DNA of 5,691 nucleotides from positions 1 through 5,691 of the forward strand of contig JAOZNS010000033.1 in NCBI GenBank assembly GCA_029933635.1. Reading direction: 5' to 3'. The notes beneath the pieces are model-generated. The model worked only from the letters and a program-made list of their open reading frames with translations, was not told the DNA's origin and ran no database searches. The DNA is from Candidatus Zixiibacteriota bacterium. GTDB lineage: Bacteria > Zixibacteria > MSB-5A5 > SM1-73. Made by a program: the position numbers and the translations under genes. This document shows positions 1 to 5,691 of the stretch, piece after piece; positions within the stretch are counted from its first letter, which is position 1; the number at the start of each line of letters is the position of its first letter.

Positions 1-1
1 A

Positions 2-1102
2 AATGCTTCTGAAGCTATAAACAAGCTGGCAAATCGTTTTCCCTTTAAGGGTGATTCGATAGTTTTATGTTCGGAGATGGAACATCACTCCAATGATCTT
101 CCCTGGAGAAGAAAAGCTAAGGTCCTCTATGCGAAGGTGGACCAAGCAGGTGCATTGGACTTAAGTGATTTAGAAGATAAACTCAGAGCCGGTGGGGGAA
201 AAATTCAGTTGGTGGCAATCACAGCCGCCTCCAATGTGACCGGCTATGTGAATCCCATTTATAGGATCGCCTCCTTGGCTCATCGATATGGTGCCAAGAT
301 AGTGGTGGATGCGGCTCAACTGGTGGCTCATAGACGGATGGAGGTCAAATCGGACGATGATCCCGAACATATCGACTTTCTGGTCTTTTCAGCCCACAAG
401 ATGTATGCCCCCTTTGGCGTAGGCGTTCTGGTGGGACCCAAATCGATGTTTGCCACGGGGGAGCCGGAACATGTGGGGGGAGGTACGGTGGAGCTGGTAA
501 CCAAAGACCAAGTCCTGTGGACCGTCTTACCGCAAAAGGAGGAGGTAGGCTCACCCAATGTGGTGGGTGCGATCGCATTGGCTGAGGCAATAAAGGTGCT
601 CCAGAAGATGGGAATGAGACATATCGTCGAACATGAGAAAAAACTAGCCCAGTATACCATCAGAAGATTGAAATCGATCAAAGATTTGGTAATCTATGGA
701 AATAGCGTTTATGATGATGATCGCTTAGGAGTGATTGTCTTCAACTTGAAAGGAGTTCATCACGCCTTGGTGGCGGCCATATTAAGCTATGAGTTCGGCA
801 TTGGAGTGCGACACGGTTGTTTTTGTGCTCACCCTTACCTGAAAAATCTTTTAAGAGTAACAGAGGAACAGTCCCAAAAGCTAAAGGAAGAAATTAGAAG
901 ATCATATAAAGCCAACCTCCCCGGCGCAGTCAGGGTGAGCCTCGGTTTCTATAATAGTTCAGAGGAGATAGATCAATTGATCGAGGCACTCGAAAGGATC
1001 TCTCACAAGGATTATAAAGGAGATTATAAACTGAACCCCACCTTGGGTGAGTTTATCCCGGACGGTCTCTCCTTCGACTATCAGAGTTATTTTGACTTTT
1101 AA
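2..1102 (+). CDS. Class V PLP-dependent aminotransferase, cysteine desulfurase (SufS/CsdA)-like; 5'-truncated by window edge
   Basis: The reading frame is open from base 2, so the ATG at 77 is internal and the true start lies before the window; 366 residues are visible. Numbering from base 2, the frame opens on SEAIN, matching the TTEGIN stretch of E. coli SufS, so roughly 90 N-terminal residues are missing. Family hallmarks follow: EMEHHSN (25-31), SNVTGYVNP (77-85), the PLP-ring Asp in DAAQ (103-106), the Schiff-base Lys in SAHK (130-133), GSPN (183-186) and the active-site loop GCFCAHP (272-278). Cys275 aligns with SufS catalytic Cys364, and Arg311 in RVSLGFYN with Arg379. About 35 residues separate Cys275 and Arg311, against 14 in SufS, and a tail of about 35 residues follows the last family helix. 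Known relatives remove sulfur (or selenium) from cysteine in the cytoplasm; others are epimerases or lyases. The fold and PLP use are secure, but the substrate is not. No suf/isc partner is visible. Confidence 0.9.
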   Translation, partial: NASEAINKLANRFPFKGDSIVLCSEMEHHSNDLPWRRKAKVLYAKVDQAGALDLSDLEDKLRAGGGKIQLVAITAASNVTGYVNPIYRIASLAHRYGAKIVVDAAQLVAHRRMEVKSDDDPEHIDFLVFSAHKMYAPFGVGVLVGPKSMFATGEPEHVGGGTVELVTKDQVLWTVLPQKEEVGSPNVVGAIALAEAIKVLQKMGMRHIVEHEKKLAQYTIRRLKSIKDLVIYGNSVYDDDRLGVIVFNLKGVHHALVAAILSYEFGIGVRHGCFCAHPYLKNLLRVTEEQSQKLKEEIRRSYKANLPGAVRVSLGFYNSSEEIDQLIEALERISHKDYKGDYKLNPTLGEFIPDGLSFDYQSYFDF

Positions 1103-1212
1103 GTTCTCATGAACAGGAGATTTTGTAGGGGGATGATCTTTCGAGCTCTTAAATTGAAGGAAAGCGGTGGTTGATTCTTACCTGATAACCATTCTATTTG
1201 TTAAAGAAAACC

Positions 1213-2400
1213 ATGTGGTCTGACATAATCTTAATTCTACTGGTTTTAATTTTCATCCTTAGCATCATCAAGATCTCTTCGGATCTGAGACGAGGAAGAC
1301 CCACCAGATGGATCATAAAGGAGGGTATAATTCTTCTGGCGATCCTGATAGGATTGATAATTGTGGATATCAGAGTGATAAAAGAAAGCAGGGTTAAAGA
1401 AAAAAGCGTGGGGAAGTCAGAAGGTTTTTCAATTACATTGAAACGAGATAGAACAAAAAAGCTCTTATCCCAACTTCAGGATTACACAGAAGGGCTGGAA
1501 AATGTGGAGGACCCTCAGTTAAGATCGCTTCTCAGACAGGGGTTAGAGCATAAAACTAACGCCGAGTATTCGGAAGCTTTGGACCTTTGCAGACAGGCGC
1601 TGGATCTGAATCCTGAAGAGGAGGAAAAGCTTATCTTACTGATACTGATGGGCAATTGCGAATCGAATCTAAAGAAGTACGATTTAGCCATAAATTATTA
1701 TTTTCAAGCTGAAAGGCTGGCCCAACAGAGAGAAGATGATACAGTCTTGGTTGCCATCTTTTCCAACTTAGCCTTAGCCTTTCAGTTGAAGGATGAACTT
1801 GATGGCGCTCTAAGGAGTTATTTTAATCTGCTCAAACTTTTCAGAAAAATGAGAGATGAATCTGGGCAGAAAAATACGCTCGCTCAGATCGGCTTTTTGT
1901 ATCAGATGAAAGGGGAGGAGGACAGTGCCTCCTTCTATCATGAAAGATCGCTTGAAAAAGCGGGAACTGAGTTTGACCCTTTGGTTGAGGCAGCCCAGAT
2001 GAACAATCTGGCTTTAATATATAGATCCAAGGGCCTGCCTGATTCAGCTTTGACCCTGCAAAGGCAGGCTCTTCTGCTTTTTCAGAAGGTAGGTGACAAG
2101 AAAAACGAAGCCAGCGTTTTAAGCAACATCGGTCTGACCTATCAGGAGATGGGAGATTTAAAGAAGGCTTTGGATTATCATCAAAAGGCCTATGAGATCG
2201 ACACCGCTATTGGGGAACTGATGGGGCAGGCTGGTGACCTTACCAATATAGGCTCGGTTCTGGAACAGAATGGAGATTTCGTCCAGGCGAAACAGTTTTA
2301 TCAACGGGCACTTTCCCTTTTTGAGAAACTTGAGGCAAAAAGGGAGATCGAATTCGTTCGTAAAAACATTCAGAGGGTGAAGGAGAAGATAGGGCCGTAG
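1213..2400 (+). CDS. Membrane-anchored TPR-repeat protein of unknown function
   Basis: From the ATG at 1213 this is 395 residues. Two hydrophobic segments (about 3-20 and 38-53) are separated by a basic loop (DLRRGRPTR) and followed by a strongly basic linker (about 54-85). Because both flanks are positive, the topology cannot be settled by the positive-inside rule. From about residue 102 to 375 there are about seven TPR units (roughly 102-135, 140-173, 178-215, 220-250, 260-295, 300-335, 340-375). The later ones have the 40-residue TPR_12/kinesin-light-chain-like pattern, with recurring NIG/NLA-x2-Y and GD-x3-AL motifs. TPR arrays bind partner proteins; no enzyme domain is visible. An in-frame TTG at 1198 would add five residues. 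Neither start has a good Shine-Dalgarno; I chose ATG because the upstream in-frame stop at 1186 limits the options and membrane helix 1 follows at once. It lies 85 bp before the GT9 gene, suggesting a link to surface-glycan assembly, which is inference only. Confidence 0.85.
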   Translation: MWSDIILILLVLIFILSIIKISSDLRRGRPTRWIIKEGIILLAILIGLIIVDIRVIKESRVKEKSVGKSEGFSITLKRDRTKKLLSQLQDYTEGLENVEDPQLRSLLRQGLEHKTNAEYSEALDLCRQALDLNPEEEEKLILLILMGNCESNLKKYDLAINYYFQAERLAQQREDDTVLVAIFSNLALAFQLKDELDGALRSYFNLLKLFRKMRDESGQKNTLAQIGFLYQMKGEEDSASFYHERSLEKAGTEFDPLVEAAQMNNLALIYRSKGLPDSALTLQRQALLLFQKVGDKKNEASVLSNIGLTYQEMGDLKKALDYHQKAYEIDTAIGELMGQAGDLTNIGSVLEQNGDFVQAKQFYQRALSLFEKLEAKREIEFVRKNIQRVKEKIGP

Positions 2401-2440
2401 AAAAAGATTTAGATAGAGATTCTTAAAAAGCCAAATGCAG

Positions 2441-2449
2441 GGAGGAAAG
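2441..2449 (+). promoter_or_regulatory. Strong Shine-Dalgarno-like purine run without a correctly spaced start
   Basis: GGAGGAAAG is the best SD-like sequence between the TPR and GT9 genes. However, the in-frame ATG at 2435 lies just upstream of it, and the preferred GT9 start at 2486 is about 36 bases downstream, too far for direct use. No ATG, GTG or TTG occurs 5-10 bases after it in any frame. It may be fortuitous, may act as a ribosome standby site, or may simply be codons of a longer GT9 N-terminus. Confidence 0.2.
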
Positions 2450-2485
2450 TTTTTTCTTCATCATAGAAGAACTGCTGAAACAGTC

Positions 2486-3580
2486 ATGAAGCCTCCTGAA
2501 AGCATCTTGTTGATCCAGCTGCGTCGGATCGGAGATGTGCTTCTGTGCACCCCAGCCTTGCGCGCTTTAAGAAGAAGCTTCCCCAGAAGTTATATCGCCT
2601 TCCTTACGGAAAAGGAATCTGCAGATATTTTGGCATTAAATCCATATCTGGACGAGCTCTTCGTGCTTGAGAGAGAAAGATACAGAAGTCCCTTTTACTT
2701 TCTCAAAAATATCTGGCAGATCAGAAGGAGGCGGTTTGATCTGGTGATAGATTTTCTGGGAACTTTTCGGAGCGCTTATATCTCTTTCTTTTCCAGCGCA
2801 AAGCAAAAAGTGGGATATGATCTCAGGTTACGTAAACATTTATATGATGTTACCATAAAAAATGATGGGAAGCGCAAATATGCGGCTGAGCACAAGCTGG
2901 ATGCATTGAGAGCCCTGGGTCTGGAAGACTTTGATCTGAAACTGGATTTTTTCATTCCGGATCATTCAGATTCTTTTGCGGAAAGATTTTTTAAGGAGAA
3001 TGGACTTGATCAAAATAAACTGATCATTTCCATCTCTCCCACCAGCCGCAGGCATTTCCGGCGCTGGTCCCTGGATAAATTTGCTTATCTGGCAGATTGG
3101 CTGATTTCTCAATTCAAAGCTCAGATTATCCTGGTGTGGGGCCCGGGAGAAAGGGAAACAGTTGAAGAGATTAAAAGGCAAATGAGACAAAGACCAACAA
3201 TCTGTTGGGAGACTTCAAATCTTTTTCAGCTGGGAGCGATTCTCAGAAGATGTGACCTTCATCTGGGGAATGATAATGGGACCAAACATATTGCCGTGGC
3301 GATGGGAAAACCCACCATAACCATCTATGGACCTCAAGATCCAGTGAGCTGGACTTATCCAGACCTTTCCCGGCATAAATTTTTGAAGAAAGGGACAGAT
3401 TGTCCCGATTGCGAAAAAATCAAACACAAATGCACCGAGCTTTCCTGCCTGAATCAAATCTCCGTGGAGGAGGTTCTAAAGGTTTTCCTTCAACTCTTAA
3501 AAGATCTTTACAAAAATAAAGAAAACAGGTTTGTCCAAAAAATTGAACATCTTGCAATTGATCAATGTAAGATGGTATAA
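2486..3580 (+). CDS. Glycosyltransferase family 9 (ADP-heptose:LPS heptosyltransferase-like)
   Basis: With the ATG at 2486 the product has 364 residues, usual for GT9 (WaaC/WaaF/WaaQ type). The N-terminal domain opens with ILLIQLRRIGDVLLCTPALRA (about 6-26), the family's first strand and glycine loop. Asp17 there corresponds to the catalytic-base Asp of WaaC. The second domain begins near SISPTSRR (182-189) and includes a GPGE turn (219-222). It carries the nucleotide-binding signature GNDNGTKHIAVAMGKP (261-276), followed by YGPQDPVSWTYP (281-292). Four cysteines (306, 309, 316, 321; C-x2-C-x6-C-x4-C) follow, as in many GT9 members. The family transfers heptose or a similar sugar to the lipid A core on the cytoplasmic face; the exact donor and acceptor cannot be read. 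An ATG at 2435 would add 17 residues (FFLHHRRTAETV region) that look unlike the family, so I prefer 2486. The 3' end overlaps the next gene by 50 bp. Confidence 0.9.
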   Translation: MKPPESILLIQLRRIGDVLLCTPALRALRRSFPRSYIAFLTEKESADILALNPYLDELFVLERERYRSPFYFLKNIWQIRRRRFDLVIDFLGTFRSAYISFFSSAKQKVGYDLRLRKHLYDVTIKNDGKRKYAAEHKLDALRALGLEDFDLKLDFFIPDHSDSFAERFFKENGLDQNKLIISISPTSRRHFRRWSLDKFAYLADWLISQFKAQIILVWGPGERETVEEIKRQMRQRPTICWETSNLFQLGAILRRCDLHLGNDNGTKHIAVAMGKPTITIYGPQDPVSWTYPDLSRHKFLKKGTDCPDCEKIKHKCTELSCLNQISVEEVLKVFLQLLKDLYKNKENRFVQKIEHLAIDQCKMV

Positions 3581-4658
3581 TGCCTGTGCCTACTATGCGA
3601 TTAGCCTCTCCTGCGCCTTAAAAAGAAGAGGTCACCGGGTTATAGTAGCTGGTGATCCCTTCTCTCCGCCAATTCTGCAGGCCAAGAAACTAAGGCTGTC
3701 AGTTTTTGAAGATATTTTCCTAAGCCATATCAATCCATGGATGATCGGATATAATGTCAAAAGGATGGTGGATTTGGTAAGAAGAGAAAGGATCGACATC
3801 ATAAATGCGCACCGAGGGGAAAGTCATCTGGTAGCCGCACTTGCTAAGGTTTTTTTCAAACGAAAGGTTCCCCTGATAAGGACCAGAGGAGATGCAAGAT
3901 TTCCCCAAGCTAATCTGCTCAATCGGTACCTGAATGATAGGCTCACCGACAAGATCATCACCACATGTCAGATCCTGAGGGAAAGCTATATAAATGATTT
4001 GAGGATTCCAGCGGCTAAAGTGGTCAACATTGGGGTTGGGATCGACCATGAGCTTTTCTCTCCCCGGGATGAAAAAAGGACCTGGGGAGAAAGGCTGTCC
4101 ATACCAGAAGAAAGTCTGGTGGTGGGAATGGTGGGAAGGCTTTCACCGGTAAAAGGACACAGGTATTTCATTCGCTCGGCAGAATATGTCTTGAAGCAGA
4201 TGCCCCATACCATCTTTCTGATCTGCGGCCAGGATGCCCAGATGACCGCCGATCAACTGAAGGAAGAAGTGAAAGCCATGAAGATGGAAAAGAATTTCCG
4301 TTTCATCGGAAAGGTAAAGGATGTCAGAGGAATCATCTCCCTTTTCGATATAGGGGTGGTGGCATCGGTGGGATCGGAGACCATCTGTCGGGTGGCCCTG
4401 GAATATATGTCCATGGGAAAACCGGTGGTGGCAACTAAGGTTAACGCGATCCCGGAGGTGATAGACCATGGGGTCAACGGCCTGGTGGTAGAACCAGAGA
4501 ATGCACAAAAGTTAGGTCTTGCTCTGGTTGAGCTGTTGCAGGATGAACAGAAAAGGAAAAGGTTCGGGAAAAAGAGCCGCGATAGGGTGCGGGATGAATT
4601 CACCTTAGATATCTTTGCTCAGAAAACAGAAAAGGTGTATCTTGAACTTTTGGACTAA
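3531..4658 (+). CDS. Glycosyltransferase family 4 (GT-B fold, retaining)
   Basis: This is a 375-residue protein, typical in size for GT4. The N-terminal Rossmann domain starts with LNILQLINVRWYN (about 5-17) and the SLSCALKRRGHRVIVA helix-strand (25-40). The C-terminal donor-binding domain has VGRLSPVKGH (201-210), FLICG (229-233), a FIGKV strand (258-262) and the E-x7-E nucleotide-sugar motif as Glu283 and Glu291 (SETICRVALEYMSMGKPVVAT region). It then has EVIDHGVNGLVVEPEN (309-324). Such enzymes act in the cytoplasm or at the inner membrane and add one sugar from a nucleotide donor to a lipid-linked or LPS acceptor; the sugar is not predictable here. The start is a TTG at 3531 inside the GT9 gene. 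Other candidates (TTG at 3543, 3552, 3558) are also inside it, the first internal ATG is 70 residues further on, and the frame is closed by a stop at 3498. No Shine-Dalgarno is properly spaced, so translation is probably coupled to GT9. Confidence 0.9.
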   Translation: MSKKLNILQLINVRWYNACAYYAISLSCALKRRGHRVIVAGDPFSPPILQAKKLRLSVFEDIFLSHINPWMIGYNVKRMVDLVRRERIDIINAHRGESHLVAALAKVFFKRKVPLIRTRGDARFPQANLLNRYLNDRLTDKIITTCQILRESYINDLRIPAAKVVNIGVGIDHELFSPRDEKRTWGERLSIPEESLVVGMVGRLSPVKGHRYFIRSAEYVLKQMPHTIFLICGQDAQMTADQLKEEVKAMKMEKNFRFIGKVKDVRGIISLFDIGVVASVGSETICRVALEYMSMGKPVVATKVNAIPEVIDHGVNGLVVEPENAQKLGLALVELLQDEQKRKRFGKKSRDRVRDEFTLDIFAQKTEKVYLELLD

Positions 4659-4671
4659 CAAGAAATCTTGT
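4658..4671. repeat. Short perfect inverted repeat between GT4 and ligase genes
   Basis: ACAAGA-AA-TCTTGT is a 14-base near-palindrome that begins on the last base of the GT4 stop codon. It ends eight bases before the ATG of the next gene, and ATTTT follows. As RNA it could form at most a 5-6 bp, GC-poor stem with a very small loop and only four U residues after it, so a functional intrinsic terminator is unlikely. It might be a weak hairpin affecting translation or decay of the mRNA, or chance. Confidence 0.3.
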
Positions 4672-4679
4672 ATTTTGCA

Positions 4680-5691
4680 ATGTCAAAAGATGATATGATA
4701 AAGATTGCTGAGAAAATCATCTGGCTCTCCCTTTGCGGATTCGTCTTTTTCTCTCCCTGGTCAATAGCGGGAGCACAGACTGCTGTTATCCTGGCGCTAT
4801 TTGCTTGGGGGATTAAGATGGTTTTCTCCAAGAAACCTTGTTTGAAACGCACACCCTTGAACCTTCCAATTTTTTTATATGTAGCTACTATGGTAATATC
4901 TGTAATATTCTCACCTTTTAAGATTAATAGCCTGCTGGCTTTAAAGGAGGAGTGGTTGCTTTTGATATTCTTTTTGATCGTTAACAACCTCAGAGAGGAA
5001 ACCCAGATCAAAAGGCTTTTGACCATATTGATTTCCGTCTCCACCTTGGTGGGGTTTTATGCCATCTGGCAACATTACACTGGAATGGATCTTTATCGAA
5101 GCAGACCGCTTGAACCCAAGGGAGATGTTTTTGTAAGCTTAGGACTTTTCGATCATCATCTCACCTTCGGTGGCTACTATATGATGGTTTTCCTCCTTGC
5201 TTTAGTTGGGTTGTTTAGTCGGAAAAAGGCGGGTATTTTTAAAGTTTTTGATTTTCTTGCGCCCATAATCTTGGGATTATCTTTGCTTTTCAGTTATGCT
5301 CGTAGCGCCTGGTTTGGTGGGCTGGTGGGAATTTTAGCTTTTGGCTTTCTTAAGGGCAAAAGGTTTGTCATCCTTTCGCTTCTGGGGTTGATGGTTCTTT
5401 GCCTTTTAATCTACATCCTCGAGCCAACGAGTTGGGAGAGAATCAAACAGATCGATCTATCCAGAGATAAGCCGGAATCCACCAGAATCAGATTGTGGCA
5501 GACCTCGATTAACATGATAAAAGATAAGCCCTTCTGGGGAATCGGCTTAGGCAACTTCGGGCGGCTGTTTGACCGCTATAAGGTGGAAGGAGTTTATGAT
5601 ACCATCTGTCATCCCCATAATGATTTTCTGAACGTGGCGGTGAACTCCGGCCTTTTAGGACTTTTAGCTTATTTAAGCATCTGGGTGATAT
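4680..5691 (+). CDS. O-antigen ligase / Wzy_C-family polymerase-type membrane protein; 3'-truncated by window edge
   Basis: The frame from the ATG at 4680 stays open to the right edge (337 residues visible, no stop). Hydrophobic segments lie near residues 12-30, 33-48, 62-79, 91-103, 112-130, 160-179, 190-206, 207-224 and 228-245. A hydrophilic stretch with the Wzy_C (PF04932) signature follows: SYARSAW (205-211), TRIRLWQTSINMIKDKPFWG (268-287), GIGLGNF (287-293), CHPHNDFLN (310-318) and SGLLGLLAYL (323-332). The R-x2-W, G-x-G-x2-F and H-x-HN pattern is that of WaaL ligases and Wzy-like polymerases, which act on undecaprenyl-linked glycan at the periplasmic face. Ligase and polymerase cannot be separated on this signature alone; a full-length family member has about 400-450 residues, so roughly a fifth to a quarter is missing. 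Alternative starts are TTG 4668 and ATG 4695. It follows the GT4 gene by 21 bp, consistent with one glycan operon. Confidence 0.88.
   Translation, partial: MSKDDMIKIAEKIIWLSLCGFVFFSPWSIAGAQTAVILALFAWGIKMVFSKKPCLKRTPLNLPIFLYVATMVISVIFSPFKINSLLALKEEWLLLIFFLIVNNLREETQIKRLLTILISVSTLVGFYAIWQHYTGMDLYRSRPLEPKGDVFVSLGLFDHHLTFGGYYMMVFLLALVGLFSRKKAGIFKVFDFLAPIILGLSLLFSYARSAWFGGLVGILAFGFLKGKRFVILSLLGLMVLCLLIYILEPTSWERIKQIDLSRDKPESTRIRLWQTSINMIKDKPFWGIGLGNFGRLFDRYKVEGVYDTICHPHNDFLNVAVNSGLLGLLAYLSIWVI

Noticed and set aside
1103..1114. Small inverted repeat GTTC-TCAT-GAAC right after the aminotransferase stop
   Set aside because: A 4-bp stem without a following T-run is not a terminator and is expected by chance.
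1109..1174. A 21-codon ATG reading frame in the gap between the aminotransferase and TPR genes
   Set aside because: It is very short, has no SD and no recognisable composition or domain; such frames arise by chance.
1169..1200. Possible promoter (TTGATT then TATTTG, spacer about 18) and an imperfect inverted repeat (GGTTGAT / ATAACC) before the TPR gene
   Set aside because: The -10 match is poor (3 of 6), the hairpin needs a bulge and is short, and nothing else supports either reading.
1500..2400. Possible DNA tandem repeat under the TPR array
   Set aside because: The units are similar only as protein motifs; no near-identical nucleotide repeats are visible, so it is an old protein repeat rather than a recent DNA repeat.
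2427..2489. Frame ending in TGA that overlaps the GT9 ATG (ATGA arrangement), suggesting a tiny coupled gene
   Set aside because: The frame is only 20 codons between stops and has no ATG, GTG or TTG start.
3720..4049. Minus-strand open frames opposite the GT4 and GT9 genes
   Set aside because: They lie wholly opposite well-supported genes, show no family motif and have low-complexity, shadow-like composition.
4655..5044. 129-codon minus-strand open frame at the start of the ligase gene
   Set aside because: The + strand here encodes a continuous Wzy_C-type membrane protein that runs to the window edge; the minus frame is its shadow.

Overview
The window reads as part of a bacterial chromosome from an organism with a lipopolysaccharide-type outer membrane. 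Every recognisable gene is on the + strand. The evidence is a GT9 (ADP-heptose:LPS heptosyltransferase-like) enzyme, a GT4 glycosyltransferase and an O-antigen ligase/polymerase-type membrane protein in a row. Base composition is moderate by eye, arginine is mostly AGA/AGG, and none of the four visible gene starts has a convincing Shine-Dalgarno at normal spacing. That would suit a Gram-negative lineage with weak SD use, but I cannot name the phylum from this sequence.

Layout: (1) Positions 2-1102 hold the 3' portion of a class V (SufS/CsdA-like) PLP-dependent aminotransferase or cysteine desulfurase homologue, cut by the left edge. (2) A gap of about 110 bp with no clear terminator or promoter follows. 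(3) Positions 1213-2400 encode a protein with two N-terminal membrane helices followed by about seven TPR units. (4) Positions 2486-3580 encode the GT9 glycosyltransferase. (5) Positions 3531-4658 encode a GT4 glycosyltransferase that starts inside the GT9 gene at a non-ATG codon. (6) From 4680 to the right edge runs a multi-spanning O-antigen ligase/Wzy_C-type protein, whose stop codon lies outside the window.

Genes 3-6 are closely spaced (85 bp gap, 50 bp overlap, 21 bp gap) and are probably one transcription unit. The simplest model is that GT9 and GT4 add sugars to a core or O-glycan on the cytoplasmic side, and the membrane protein polymerises or ligates that glycan on the periplasmic side. 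The TPR protein may be a membrane-bound assembly or regulatory partner, but only its position suggests this. The aminotransferase is co-directional but has no obvious functional link to the glycan genes.

I see no CRISPR array, mobile element, tRNA or rRNA, and no convincing new system. The points most worth a second look are the cysteine loop and insertion in the aminotransferase, the TPR membrane protein of unknown role, and the overlapping TTG-start junction of the two glycosyltransferases.
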